This document shows positions 30,394-38,495 of a DNA stretch of 64,000 nt, in pieces. The position numbers were made by a program, and so were the translations under genes. The number at the start of each line of letters is the position of its first letter. Positions within the stretch are counted from its first letter, which is position 1. The DNA comes from Mycolicibacterium holsaticum DSM 44478 = JCM 12374 (GTDB taxonomy: Bacteria > Actinomycetota > Actinomycetes > Mycobacteriales > Mycobacteriaceae), in NCBI RefSeq assembly GCF_019645835.1, contig NZ_CP080998.1:2604001-2668000 (forward strand), read 5' to 3'. The notes below the pieces were generated by a model that saw only the letters and a program-made list of their open reading frames with translations, was not told where the DNA came from and searched no databases.

Positions 30394-31085
30394 TGCTGCA
30401 CCTCGTCGACATCCGCAGCGGCTACGGCCGCTCCGAAGTCATCCACGGTGTCAGCATCGAGGTGCCCCGCGAGGGTGTGGCCGCGGTCATGGGACACAAC
30501 GGGGCCGGTAAGACCACGCTGCTTCGGGCCGCGGTCGGACTGCTCAAATGCACTGCGGGCAAGGTGCTTTTCGACGGCGAGGACATCACCCGGCTGCGGC
30601 CGAGCGCCCGGGTGGCGCGCGGGCTTGCCTACGTACCGCAGGGCCAACAGTCCTTCGGACACCTGACCACCATGGAGAACCTCCAGGTGGTGGCCGACGG
30701 GCGCAAGAACGGCAGGCAACTCATCGACGAGCAACTCGACCTGTTTCCCGCCCTCACAGAACTGCTGACCCGCAAGGCCGGCCTGCTCTCAGGAGGGCAA
30801 CGTCAACAACTCGCGATCGCACGCGCGCTGATCACCAGCCCCAGATGCCTGATCCTCGACGAGCCGACCGAGGGCATCCAGCCCTCGGTGGTGGCCGAGA
30901 TCGAGTCCGCCATCACCGATCTGACCGGCCGGGGAAACCTCGGTGTCTTGCTCGTCGAACAGCACATCGGGTTCGCGTTGCAGTCCTCGCAGCGCTACTA
31001 CATCCTGCAGGCCGGGCGGCTCACCTCCAGCGGCGCCGGCGGCTCGGCTTCGGAGACCGACGTGCGCGCCGCGATGGCGATCTAA
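30393..31085 (+). CDS. urtE: urea ABC transporter ATP-binding protein
   Basis: A 230-residue LivF-type ATPase with Walker A GHNGAGKTT (about 35-43), signature LSGGQRQQLAIAR and Walker B CLILDEPTEGIQPS, the last typical of UrtE. Its start shares one base with the urtD stop (TGATG). Its stop overlaps the stop of ureD on the other strand, so transporter and urease operons meet tail-to-tail. Confidence 0.93.
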   Translation: MLHLVDIRSGYGRSEVIHGVSIEVPREGVAAVMGHNGAGKTTLLRAAVGLLKCTAGKVLFDGEDITRLRPSARVARGLAYVPQGQQSFGHLTTMENLQVVADGRKNGRQLIDEQLDLFPALTELLTRKAGLLSGGQRQQLAIARALITSPRCLILDEPTEGIQPSVVAEIESAITDLTGRGNLGVLLVEQHIGFALQSSQRYYILQAGRLTSSGAGGSASETDVRAAMAI

Positions 31086-31708
31086 AGCCGCTCCCCCTGC
31101 CAGGTCGACAGGCAGCCGCCGCCGGCAAGGGTCAGCGGCAGCCCCGCGGTGTCGGCGACGCCGTGCGGATAATGCAGTTCACTTACACCCGCGAGCGGTG
31201 CACCGAGGTCGTCGTCGGTCACCGAGCCGTTGCCGAGCTCGACGCGATGACGCAGCAACGGCGAGCCGTCGACGTCGGCGTGCAAGGACCCTGACCAAAA
31301 TCCCTGGCGTTCACCGAATCTGCCGATCTGGACGCGTTCGCGTAGCCGGACGCGGCCCGACCCGGTCAACGTCAGCCGGGTGGCGCTGATGTGATGTGAC
31401 GCCGCGGCGACGACGGTGGGTTCCGGGTCCAGGTCGAGGTCGCCAGCCACCTCGAGGTGCCAGACCGCGTGCGACTCGACCGTCGCGGGACCCGGCAGCG
31501 TCACCGTCGCGGCCGCGCTGCGCACCCGCAGCCGCGCGCCCGCCTCGACGACGACGCGGATATCGAGTGCGTCACCGCCCAGCGGGGTGGCCGCGGCCGA
31601 CACCAGGTGCACGGTGTCGGCCTCGGTGTGGCGCGCGGCCAGACCCCCGGTGCACTCGATGCGCGGCCGGCGGCCGGGCGCGGCGACGATGACGACGCCG
31701 GAGCGCAC
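31082..31708 (-). CDS. ureD: urease accessory protein
   Basis: A 208-residue urease maturation scaffold, the same length as Rv1853. It forms the UreDFG complex that carries nickel to apo-urease. Typical segments are SHHISATRLTLTGSGRVRLRERVQIGR and FWSGSLHADVDG. GTG 31708 shares a base with the ureG stop (TAGTG), the expected tight coupling. It is the last gene of the urease operon; no ureE is present, as in M. tuberculosis. Confidence 0.9.
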   Translation of the reverse strand: MRSGVVIVAAPGRRPRIECTGGLAARHTEADTVHLVSAAATPLGGDALDIRVVVEAGARLRVRSAAATVTLPGPATVESHAVWHLEVAGDLDLDPEPTVVAAASHHISATRLTLTGSGRVRLRERVQIGRFGERQGFWSGSLHADVDGSPLLRHRVELGNGSVTDDDLGAPLAGVSELHYPHGVADTAGLPLTLAGGGCLSTWQGERL

Positions 31709-32394
31709 TAGACCGGCACCTGCAGCTGCTCGCGCACCCACGCCAGCACCGGGGTCGCCGCCGGGTCCTCGGTCAGCGAGATCAACACGCTGGGGCGCTC
31801 ACCGCGCACCGCGGCTGCGTCCCGGCGCATCACGTCGAGGTCGGCACCGACCAGCGGTGCCAGGTCGATCTTGTTAATCACCAACAGGTCCGAGTACGTC
31901 ACGCCAGGACCGCCCTTGCGCGGCACCTTGTCACCGCCGGCGACGTCGATGACGAAGATCTGCACGTCGACCAGACCGGAGGAGAAGGTGGCGGTGAGGT
32001 TGTCGCCGCCGGACTCCACCAGGATCAGGTCCAGCCGCTCAGCCGGTCCGCAGTTCGCTGCGATCAGGTCGTCGATGGCGTCGAGGTTCGCGGTGATGTC
32101 GTCGCGGATGGCGGTGTGCGGGCACCCGCCGGTCTGCACCGCGGCGATCCGCGCGTCGGGCAGCACGGCATGGCGGCGCAGGAAGTCGGCGTCCTCGGTG
32201 GTGTAGATGTCGTTGGTCAGCACCGCCAGCGACAGCTGGTCGCGCAGCTGGCGACACAGCGCCGCCACGAGCGCGGTCTTACCCGAGCCGACGGGTCCGC
32301 CGACCCCGACGCGTAACGGCTCGCCCGGCCGGCGTGCGCGCTTGGGCCGGTCGACATGGCCGTGGGGTTGACCATCGAGGAAATGCGGTGGCAT
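31708..32394 (-). CDS. ureG: urease accessory GTPase
   Basis: A 228-residue SIMIBI GTPase that couples GTP hydrolysis to nickel insertion into urease. P-loop [11 protein letters not shown] near residue 34, CPH nickel motif in TGGCPHTAI, and NKID guanine specificity ([11 protein letters not shown]). A His-bearing N-terminus ([14 protein letters not shown]) may bind nickel. The start is the ATG at 32394; the open frame extends further upstream into ureF. Confidence 0.96.
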   Translation of the reverse strand: MPPHFLDGQPHGHVDRPKRARRPGEPLRVGVGGPVGSGKTALVAALCRQLRDQLSLAVLTNDIYTTEDADFLRRHAVLPDARIAAVQTGGCPHTAIRDDITANLDAIDDLIAANCGPAERLDLILVESGGDNLTATFSSGLVDVQIFVIDVAGGDKVPRKGGPGVTYSDLLVINKIDLAPLVGADLDVMRRDAAAVRGERPSVLISLTEDPAATPVLAWVREQLQVPV

Positions 32395-32404
32395 GGCGTG
32401 CCTT

Positions 32405-33040
32405 TCACGAGGCGAACAGGGGACGTTCGCGTTGGCTGTGCCGTTGGGCCAGCACGTCGAGCAGCGGATCGGACAGCTCGGCCAGCTCCTTGCCGGCCTC
32501 GGCGGCGAGTTGGTCGCACAGCGGTGCCAGCTCGAACGTGACGGCCGCGACGTCACCGGGATCGAGCGCCAACAGCCGCTGAGCGGCCGTCGCCGATCCG
32601 GTCATCGTCGTGTAGATCACCGACAGCGCGGTGTGTTCGGGCGTCGTTCCGCTGGCCGCGCCCACCGTGCCCGCGGCGACCGGCAGATGCGGGGTGGTGC
32701 CAAGCCGGTGCCATTCGACGTCGGGCCATACCCGCCGCGCCAACCGGACCAGCCCGCGGCCCTGGGTGCGGGACGCCTGTCGTGCCGCGGGAGCCGGTGT
32801 GCGGGCGTCGGTTTCGCGGTCGGCCTGCGATGTGTCCAGGGTGCCGTCGCATACGGCCGCCGCGATCGAGGCGGCCATCAGACCGTTGGTGCGGATCCGC
32901 CTGCGCAGAAACGCCCGCAGGGTCGGCAGGTCGCGGATCAGCCCCTCGGCGACCGCCTGTTCGACGCCGCCGGAATGCACGTGGCCGCCGGTGGGCAACC
33001 GCGAGTCCGACAACGTCAGCAGCGTCGCGAGATTCGTCAT
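32405..33040 (-). CDS. ureF: urease accessory protein
   Basis: A 211-residue partner of UreD and UreG in nickel delivery. Typical segments are [24 protein letters not shown] at the N-terminus and the C-terminal helix bundle. The start shares one base with the ureC stop. The length equals Rv1850-region UreF. Confidence 0.92.
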   Translation of the reverse strand: MTNLATLLTLSDSRLPTGGHVHSGGVEQAVAEGLIRDLPTLRAFLRRRIRTNGLMAASIAAAVCDGTLDTSQADRETDARTPAPAARQASRTQGRGLVRLARRVWPDVEWHRLGTTPHLPVAAGTVGAASGTTPEHTALSVIYTTMTGSATAAQRLLALDPGDVAAVTFELAPLCDQLAAEAGKELAELSDPLLDVLAQRHSQRERPLFAS

Positions 33041-34761
33041 CAGAACAGGAAGTACCTCTGCGCCATCGGCAGGTGCTGGGGCGGGTCTTGGTGCCACACG
33101 TCGCCGTCGATGCGCACGGTGAACGTGTCCGGGTCGACCTCGATGTCCGGCTGTGCGTCGTTGAGCGGAAGATCGGCTTTGCCGACCGCGCGGACGTTCT
33201 TGACCGCGACCAGGCGGCGGTGGACCGCGAGCCGGTCGGCCAACCCGGCCTCGATCGCCTGCGCGGACACGAAGTGCACCGAGGTGGCCGCCGCGGCCAC
33301 CGGCGCCGCGCCGAACATCGGCCGCGGCAGCACCGGCTGTGGGGTGGGAATGGAGGCGTTCGCGTCTCCCATTGCCGCCCAGGCGATCATGCCGCCCTTG
33401 ACCACGGCGTGCGGGCGCACCCCGAAGAACGCGGGCTCCCACAGCACCAGGTCGGCGAGCTTACCGACCTCGATTGAGCCGACCTCGTCGTCGAGTCCGT
33501 GCGCGACGGCCGGGCAGATCGTGTACTTGGCGACGTAGCGGCGCACCCGGTTGTTATCGGCCGCGCCGTCGCCCGGCAGCGCGCCGCGGCGGCGTTTCAT
33601 CACGTGCGCGGTCTGCAGGGTGCGGATGACGACCTCACCGATGCGCCCCATCGCCTGCGAGTCGCTGCCGATCATGGAGATCGCGCCGATGTCGTGCAGC
33701 AGATCCTCGGCGGCCATCGTCGACGGCCGGATGCGGCTCTCGGCGAACGCCAGATCCTCTGGGAGGGCGGGGTTGAGGTGATGGCACACCATCAGCATGT
33801 CCAGGTGCTCGTCGAGGGTGTTGACGGTGTGCGGCCGGGTCGGGTTGGTCGAACTCGGCAGCACGTGCGGCTGTGCGGCCACCGTGATGATGTCGGGCGC
33901 GTGCCCGCCGCCCGCGCCTTCGGTGTGATAGGCGTGGATCGACCGGCCGGCGATCGCGCCGATCGTGTCCTCGACGAAACCGGCCTCGTTGAGCGTGTCG
34001 GAATGCAGGGCCACCTGCACCCCGGCCGCGTCGGCGACGGTGAGGCACGCGTCGATGGCCGCAGGCGTGGAACCCCAGTCCTCGTGCAGCTTGAAACCTG
34101 AAGCACCGCCGCGCAACTGCTCCCACATCGCCTCGGCGCTGACGGTGTTGCCCTTGCCGAGCAGGGCGATGTTCATCGGCCACCCGTCGAGCGACTCCAG
34201 CATCCGGCCCAGATGCCAGGCCCCGGGGGTGACGGTGGTGGCCTTGCTGCCTTCGGCGGGTCCGGTGCCGCCGGCGATCACGGTGGTGATCCCGGCGCCC
34301 AGCGCCTCGGCCATCAGCTGCGGGCAGATCAGGTGCACGTGGCAGTCGATGCCGCCCGCGGTGACGATGCGGCCGTTGCCCGCGATGATCTCCGTCGCCG
34401 GCCCGACCACCAGGGCCGGATGCACGCCCGCCATGATGTCGGGGTTGCCGGCCTTACCGATCGCGACGATGCGTCCGTCCCGGATACCGATGTCGGCCTT
34501 GATGATTCCCCAGTAGTCGATGATCACTGCGCCGGTGATGACGGTGTCGGGTGTGCCGTCGGCCCTGGTGGCCCGGGACTGTCCCATCGACTCGCGCAGC
34601 ACCTTGCCGCCGCCGAACACCGCTTCGTCGCCGGCCCGCTCGGGTCCTCCGCTGCGGTCCTCGGTGATCTCGACGAACAGATCGGTGTCGGCCAGCCGGA
34701 TCCGGTCGCCGGTGGTGGGGCCGAACAGCGCGGCATAGTGCTCCCGCGACAGCCGGGTCAT
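33040..34761 (-). CDS. ureC: urease alpha subunit
   Basis: A 573-residue catalytic subunit that hydrolyses urea to ammonia and carbamate. Nickel ligands and the carbamylated lysine are intact: [23 protein letters not shown] with the bridging Lys, and the flap [13 protein letters not shown] with Cys and His. The C-terminus MAQRYFLF is typical. It overlaps ureB by four bases. Ammonia release buffers acid and feeds nitrogen metabolism. Confidence 0.98.
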   Translation of the reverse strand: MTRLSREHYAALFGPTTGDRIRLADTDLFVEITEDRSGGPERAGDEAVFGGGKVLRESMGQSRATRADGTPDTVITGAVIIDYWGIIKADIGIRDGRIVAIGKAGNPDIMAGVHPALVVGPATEIIAGNGRIVTAGGIDCHVHLICPQLMAEALGAGITTVIAGGTGPAEGSKATTVTPGAWHLGRMLESLDGWPMNIALLGKGNTVSAEAMWEQLRGGASGFKLHEDWGSTPAAIDACLTVADAAGVQVALHSDTLNEAGFVEDTIGAIAGRSIHAYHTEGAGGGHAPDIITVAAQPHVLPSSTNPTRPHTVNTLDEHLDMLMVCHHLNPALPEDLAFAESRIRPSTMAAEDLLHDIGAISMIGSDSQAMGRIGEVVIRTLQTAHVMKRRRGALPGDGAADNNRVRRYVAKYTICPAVAHGLDDEVGSIEVGKLADLVLWEPAFFGVRPHAVVKGGMIAWAAMGDANASIPTPQPVLPRPMFGAAPVAAAATSVHFVSAQAIEAGLADRLAVHRRLVAVKNVRAVGKADLPLNDAQPDIEVDPDTFTVRIDGDVWHQDPPQHLPMAQRYFLF

Positions 34762-35084
34762 GACGCGTCCAGCCGGCCGGGAGGCGTCAGCGTCAGCCCG
34801 TGCACTTCCCGCGATCCGCTCAGCGGCACCAACGAAACCCGCTGGACGACACCGGGTTCAAAGCGCACCGCGGTGCCCGCGGCAATATCGAGGCGTCTGC
34901 CGTGTGCAGCGTCGCGGTCGAATTGCAGTGCCGCGTTGGCCTGCGGCAGATGCACATGGCTGCCGACCTGGACGGGACGGTCGCCGGTGTTGACCACCTC
35001 CATCTCCAGACGTGCTGCGCCGGCGTTGATCTCGATGTCACCGATGCCGAACCGGATCTCGCCGGGCACCATCGGATCGCTCAT
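34758..35084 (-). CDS. ureB: urease beta subunit
   Basis: A 108-residue structural subunit. It shows the family pattern [34 protein letters not shown] and [15 protein letters not shown]. It overlaps both neighbours by four bases (ureA upstream, ureC downstream), marking a coupled operon. Confidence 0.96.
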   Translation of the reverse strand: MSDPMVPGEIRFGIGDIEINAGAARLEMEVVNTGDRPVQVGSHVHLPQANAALQFDRDAAHGRRLDIAAGTAVRFEPGVVQRVSLVPLSGSREVHGLTLTPPGRLDAS

Positions 35085-35383
35085 GAGATCGGGTGATGGA
35101 CGGTCACCAGCTTGGTGCCGTCTGGAAACGTCGCCTCCACCTGGACGTCGTCGAGCATCTCGGGCACCCCTTCCATGACGTCGGCTCGGCCCAGGACGTC
35201 GCGGCCGCTGACCATCAACTCCGCGACTGTGCGCCCGTCGCGGGCACCCTCGAGGATGTGGTCGGTGATCACGGCGACCGCTTCGGGGTGGTTGAGCCGC
35301 AGGCCGCGGGCCCGTCGACGCCGCGCCAGCTCGGCGGCATAGGACAGCAGCAGCAGGTCCTGTTCATGCGGCGTTAAGCGCAT
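35081..35383 (-). CDS. ureA: urease gamma subunit
   Basis: A 100-residue subunit with [40 protein letters not shown] and LVTVHHPI. The ATG at 35383 gives the standard length of 100; an in-frame ATG at 35401 would add six residues. The thioesterase gene lies directly upstream on the same strand, so the promoter is probably in front of that gene, as for Rv1847-ureA. Confidence 0.96.
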   Translation of the reverse strand: MRLTPHEQDLLLLSYAAELARRRRARGLRLNHPEAVAVITDHILEGARDGRTVAELMVSGRDVLGRADVMEGVPEMLDDVQVEATFPDGTKLVTVHHPIS

Positions 35384-35437
35384 AGTCGGCGATATTGCCA
35401 TGACGCGCCCGATGCAGCAGCGCGAGCGGTGTGCGTG

Positions 35438-35839
35438 TTACTCGGCGGGCAGGTTCTGCAGCCGCACCTGGCCGCGGGCCACGACACGGTCGCGCTCGTC
35501 GGTGATGGTGATCTGCCAGAGCTGTTGGCGCCGCCCGCGGTGGATGGGGCTGGACACCGCCGTCACCGTCCCTGAGGAGATCGCGCGCAGGAAGTCGGTG
35601 TTGTTGTTGACGCCGACCACGTTGCCGCCGCCGTTCTCGGCGAGCCAGAGCTGGGCCGACACGCTGGCGAGGCTCTCGATGATCGAGCAGTACACCCCGC
35701 CGTGCACGATGCCCCACGGCTGCAGCAGCCGGTCGTCGATGGTCAGCCGGGCCGTTCCGCCGTCGGGACCCAGTTCGACGTACGTCACACCCAGTTCGTT
35801 GTCGAATCCCTTGCCGAGATCGGCCAAATCGATGCTCAC
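35438..35839 (-). CDS. PaaI-type hotdog-fold thioesterase
   Basis: A 133-residue hotdog-fold protein, counterpart of Rv1847. The family helix motif GIVHGGVYCSIIESLAS (HGG with downstream Glu) and the strand VNNNTDFLRAI are present. It likely hydrolyses an acyl-CoA; the substrate is unknown. It starts at GTG 35839. As the first gene upstream of ureA it appears to head the urease transcript. Confidence 0.85.
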   Translation of the reverse strand: MSIDLADLGKGFDNELGVTYVELGPDGGTARLTIDDRLLQPWGIVHGGVYCSIIESLASVSAQLWLAENGGGNVVGVNNNTDFLRAISSGTVTAVSSPIHRGRRQQLWQITITDERDRVVARGQVRLQNLPAE

Positions 35840-35917
35840 GCGAACGTGTCTACACGGCCGGGTCGCCGCCCTGCCGACAGGGGTCGGCCGACGTTGGCGG
35901 ATCCCGTGCAGAAAATC

Positions 35918-35952
35918 GGACGGGCCCCACACCAGCGGTGTGGGGCCCGTCC
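35918..35952 (-). terminator. hairpin terminator of the FhuF-like gene
   Basis: A perfect 16-bp GC-rich stem with loop AGC. On the minus strand it is followed within four bases by TTTT. It separates the FhuF-like gene from the thioesterase-urease operon. Confidence 0.7.
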
Positions 35953-36031
35953 TTCGTGTGGACCGGGAGTCTCTGCAGCCCTCAGGACTCCGGTGCGGTC
36001 CGGTGGTACACGTTTGAACCTGACATCAGGA

Positions 36032-36048
36032 TAGGCAAGGCTTGCCTA
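36032..36048. promoter_or_regulatory. 17-bp perfect palindrome of DtxR/IdeR-box type
   Basis: TAGGCAAGGCTTGCCTA, with 8-bp arms around one G. Read on the minus strand with flanks it matches the IdeR consensus at 13 of 19 positions. It overlaps the stop codon of the FhuF-like gene and lies 193 bases upstream of the thioesterase gene. Confidence 0.4.
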
Positions 36049-36825
36049 ATTAAGCAACACTTTCCCGGCGGCAATTCGGGATGTTCCGCGTACCGGCAGC
36101 CCGAAGCCGACGAACGCGTCGAGCACGGCCTGGCTGCGCTGCATGCTGACGAGCTCACTGGAGCCGGCCAGCAGGGGCACCTGGGTCGCCGCACTCACCA
36201 CGGCCGTTCCCACGACGTGCCACATCGACGCCACCGACATCGCGCCGCCACTCACGGCGGCGAGTTTGGTGAACAGCGGGGCGAGCGCCCGGTGGCTGCG
36301 GTGGGCGATCCACGTCGTCAGCGCGGCTTCGCTGGGCAACGCCACGATCCCGTCCCGCGCCGGGTTCGCCAACCGCACTGCCCCGCGGCCGTCGAAGAAC
36401 GGATCCTCGGGCACCGCCCGCAACGTCGGGTCCACCACGCCGACCCAGTCGATCGCACCTTCGGAATCGACGTGCACCCACAGGTTCTCCAGGCCGGTGT
36501 CCCAGGCCCGCGCCTCCAGCACCAGCAGCGGGATGACCCGTCCGACCACGACATGGGCAAGCGTGGCCGCCAACTGCTGGGCCACCGCGGTGGGGCTGTC
36601 GGTTTCCTCGGCCGCGAGATCGAACATGGCCTGCAGGCGGTCGGTGGTCAGCGCCTCGGTCAGTGGCCACCACCGCCGGCGGGAAAGGTCACCCATCACG
36701 GCCACCCCGTAGACCCGCGGACATTCGGGATAGAGCTCACGCAGCCGTTGGCTCGATTCGTGCAGGGGCAGCGGCCGCCTGATCGCCATGCTGGCGATGA
36801 GCGGATCGTCGACCGCAACTGTCAT
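36046..36825 (-). CDS. IdeR-regulated FhuF-like iron utilisation protein
   Basis: 259 residues, cytosolic, no membrane segment. The middle region (LAHVVVGRVIPLLVLEARAWDTG, then NLWVHVDSEG) resembles the IucA/IucC C-terminal and FhuF siderophore-iron reductase fold. The FhuF cysteine cluster at the C-terminus is missing; only one Cys is seen, near residue 33. It may therefore bind a siderophore without reducing iron. GGGAGG precedes the ATG at 36825. An iron box directly upstream supports the iron role. Function is inferred from weak similarity and regulation. Confidence 0.65.
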   Translation of the reverse strand: MTVAVDDPLIASMAIRRPLPLHESSQRLRELYPECPRVYGVAVMGDLSRRRWWPLTEALTTDRLQAMFDLAAEETDSPTAVAQQLAATLAHVVVGRVIPLLVLEARAWDTGLENLWVHVDSEGAIDWVGVVDPTLRAVPEDPFFDGRGAVRLANPARDGIVALPSEAALTTWIAHRSHRALAPLFTKLAAVSGGAMSVASMWHVVGTAVVSAATQVPLLAGSSELVSMQRSQAVLDAFVGFGLPVRGTSRIAAGKVLLN

Positions 36826-36839
36826 GCGCACCTCCCGAT

Positions 36840-36870
36840 CATGACTTAGGTTAGGCTTACTATAGTCATG
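36840..36870. promoter_or_regulatory. IdeR iron box nested in a CATGAC/GTCATG inverted repeat
   Basis: TTAGGTTAGGCTTACTATA (36846-36864) matches the first 12 bases of the IdeR consensus exactly and about 15 of 19 overall. It is flanked, without a gap, by CATGAC on the left and GTCATG on the right. It sits 15-46 bases before the FhuF-like gene, where iron-loaded IdeR would block transcription. Confidence 0.72.
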
Positions 36871-36991
36871 CGCATGACGGCGGCCACACCGTGTGACTCG
36901 ACTCACAAGACCGGGAGAAGCGGTGGTGAGCACCGTCGGAAATGGCGATCGCGGACGCGAATATCCGATCCGCCGCAGGAGGTACGACGCA

Positions 36992-37013
36992 CCGTAGTAA
37001 GCCCGTAGTAAGC
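36992..37013 (+). repeat. tandem 11-mer upstream of blaI, operator candidate
   Basis: CCGTAGTAAGC occurs twice with no gap (36992-37002 and 37003-37013). Each holds GTAGTA, the half-site type reported for mycobacterial BlaI operators, here as direct rather than inverted repeats. The blaI start is 33 bases downstream. Confidence 0.5.
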
Positions 37014-37045
37014 TGGATCTACAGTCTCGAGGAGAGAACAATCGG

Positions 37046-37462
37046 ATGGCCAAGTTGACGCGTCTAGGGGAACTCGAACGTGAGGTGATGGATCACCTCT
37101 GGAACGAACCGCAGCCCCAGACCGTGCGCCAAGTCCACGAGGCATTGTCGGCGCGCCGCGACCTGGCCTACACCACGATCATGACCGTGCTGCAGCGGTT
37201 GGCCAAGAAGAACCTCGTCGTGCAGCACCGCGATGACCGCGCCCACCGCTACGCACCCACGCACGGACGCGACGAACTGGTCGCCGGGCTGATGGTCGAC
37301 GCGCTCGACCAGGCCGCCGACTCCGGCAGCCGCGAGGCCGCGCTCGTGCACTTCGTCGAACGCGTCGGCGTCGACGAGGCCGCGGCGTTGCGCCGCGCCC
37401 TTGCCGACCTGGAAAGCAAAGACGCCGTGCCGCCGCGCACTGGCTATTCCGGCACCGACTGA
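37046..37462 (+). CDS. blaI: BlaI/MecI-family winged-helix repressor
   Basis: 138 residues, the same length as Rv1846c. An N-terminal winged helix (LGELEREVMDHLWNEPQPQTVRQVHEAL; AYTTIMTVLQRLAKKNLV) binds palindromic operators, and a C-terminal helix dimerises. In M. tuberculosis it is inactivated by proteolysis on beta-lactam exposure and controls blaC. GAGGAGAG precedes the ATG. It is followed by the BlaR-type protease gene. Confidence 0.93.
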   Translation: MAKLTRLGELEREVMDHLWNEPQPQTVRQVHEALSARRDLAYTTIMTVLQRLAKKNLVVQHRDDRAHRYAPTHGRDELVAGLMVDALDQAADSGSREAALVHFVERVGVDEAAALRRALADLESKDAVPPRTGYSGTD

Positions 37463-37476
37463 GAGAGACTGACAGC

Positions 37477-38421
37477 GTGTCCGCGCTGGCCTTCACCGTC
37501 ATGGCGCTGGTCCTGTCCGGACCAGTGCCCGCCTTGCTGGCCCGGGCGTCCTGGCCGACGCGCGCGCCGCGGGCCGCCATCGTGTTGTGGCAGGCGATCG
37601 CGCTCGCCGCAGTGCTGTCGGCGTTCTCCGCGGGCATCGCCATCGCCAGCAGGCTCTTCGAACCGGGCCCCGACGGCAGGCCGACCGCGAACATCATCAG
37701 CGAGATCACCGTGCTGGGCTGGCCGTTGTGGACCGCCTACGTGGTGGTCTTCGCGCTGACCTTGGTGATCGGCGCGCGGCTGGCCGTCGCCGTACTGCAG
37801 GTGGCCATCGCCACCCGCCGCCGCCGGGCACACCACCGCATGGTCGTCGATCTGGTCGGCAAGTCGCAGAAGTGCCGCCACCATCCCACTGCCGGCTACG
37901 GGCTGCGAATTCTGGACGTGGATCAACCGCTGGCCTACTGCCTGCCGGGCGTGCGCAGCCGGGTGGTCGTCAGCGAGGGCACGCTGACGACGTTGGCGGA
38001 CAACGAGGTTGCCGCCATCTTGTCGCATGAACGCGCGCACCTGCGGGCCCGCCATGACCTCGTGCTGGAGATGTTCACCGCGGTGCACGCCGCGTTCCCG
38101 CGGTTCGTCCGCAGCGCCAGCGCGCTGGGCGCCGTCCGGCTGCTGATCGAGATGCTGGCCGACGACGCGGCGCTGCGCACCGCGGGCCGCACTCCCCTGG
38201 CCCGCGCGCTGGTGGCCTGCGCGGGCGGACACACGCCGGCCGGCGCGTTGGCCGCGGGTGGGCCGACGACGCTGATGCGGGTGCGCCGACTGGGCGGACG
38301 CGGCAACAGTGTCGCGTTGGGCGTGACGGCGTACCTGGCCGCGGCGGCGGTGCTGGTGCTGCCGACCTACGCGGTGGCGCTGCCCTGGCTCACCGAACTC
38401 CACCGGCTCTTCACCGCATAG
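37477..38421 (+). CDS. blaR: BlaR1-like M56 membrane metalloprotease
   Basis: A 314-residue polytopic membrane protein with zinc protease motif HERAH near residue 189 (LSHERAHLRARHD). About four to five membrane spans are visible, the last near the C-terminus. It lacks the large C-terminal penicillin-sensor domain of staphylococcal BlaR1, as does Rv1845c. It probably cleaves BlaI, directly or through a cascade. GTG start 14 bases after blaI. Confidence 0.87.
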   Translation: MSALAFTVMALVLSGPVPALLARASWPTRAPRAAIVLWQAIALAAVLSAFSAGIAIASRLFEPGPDGRPTANIISEITVLGWPLWTAYVVVFALTLVIGARLAVAVLQVAIATRRRRAHHRMVVDLVGKSQKCRHHPTAGYGLRILDVDQPLAYCLPGVRSRVVVSEGTLTTLADNEVAAILSHERAHLRARHDLVLEMFTAVHAAFPRFVRSASALGAVRLLIEMLADDAALRTAGRTPLARALVACAGGHTPAGALAAGGPTTLMRVRRLGGRGNSVALGVTAYLAAAAVLVLPTYAVALPWLTELHRLFTA

Positions 38422-38495
38422 CGGCTTAGGGATAGGTTTCCGCCCGGCCAAGCGTTCATCGGTTAGACATAACAAAACAACGAAAGGCTGCCTGA

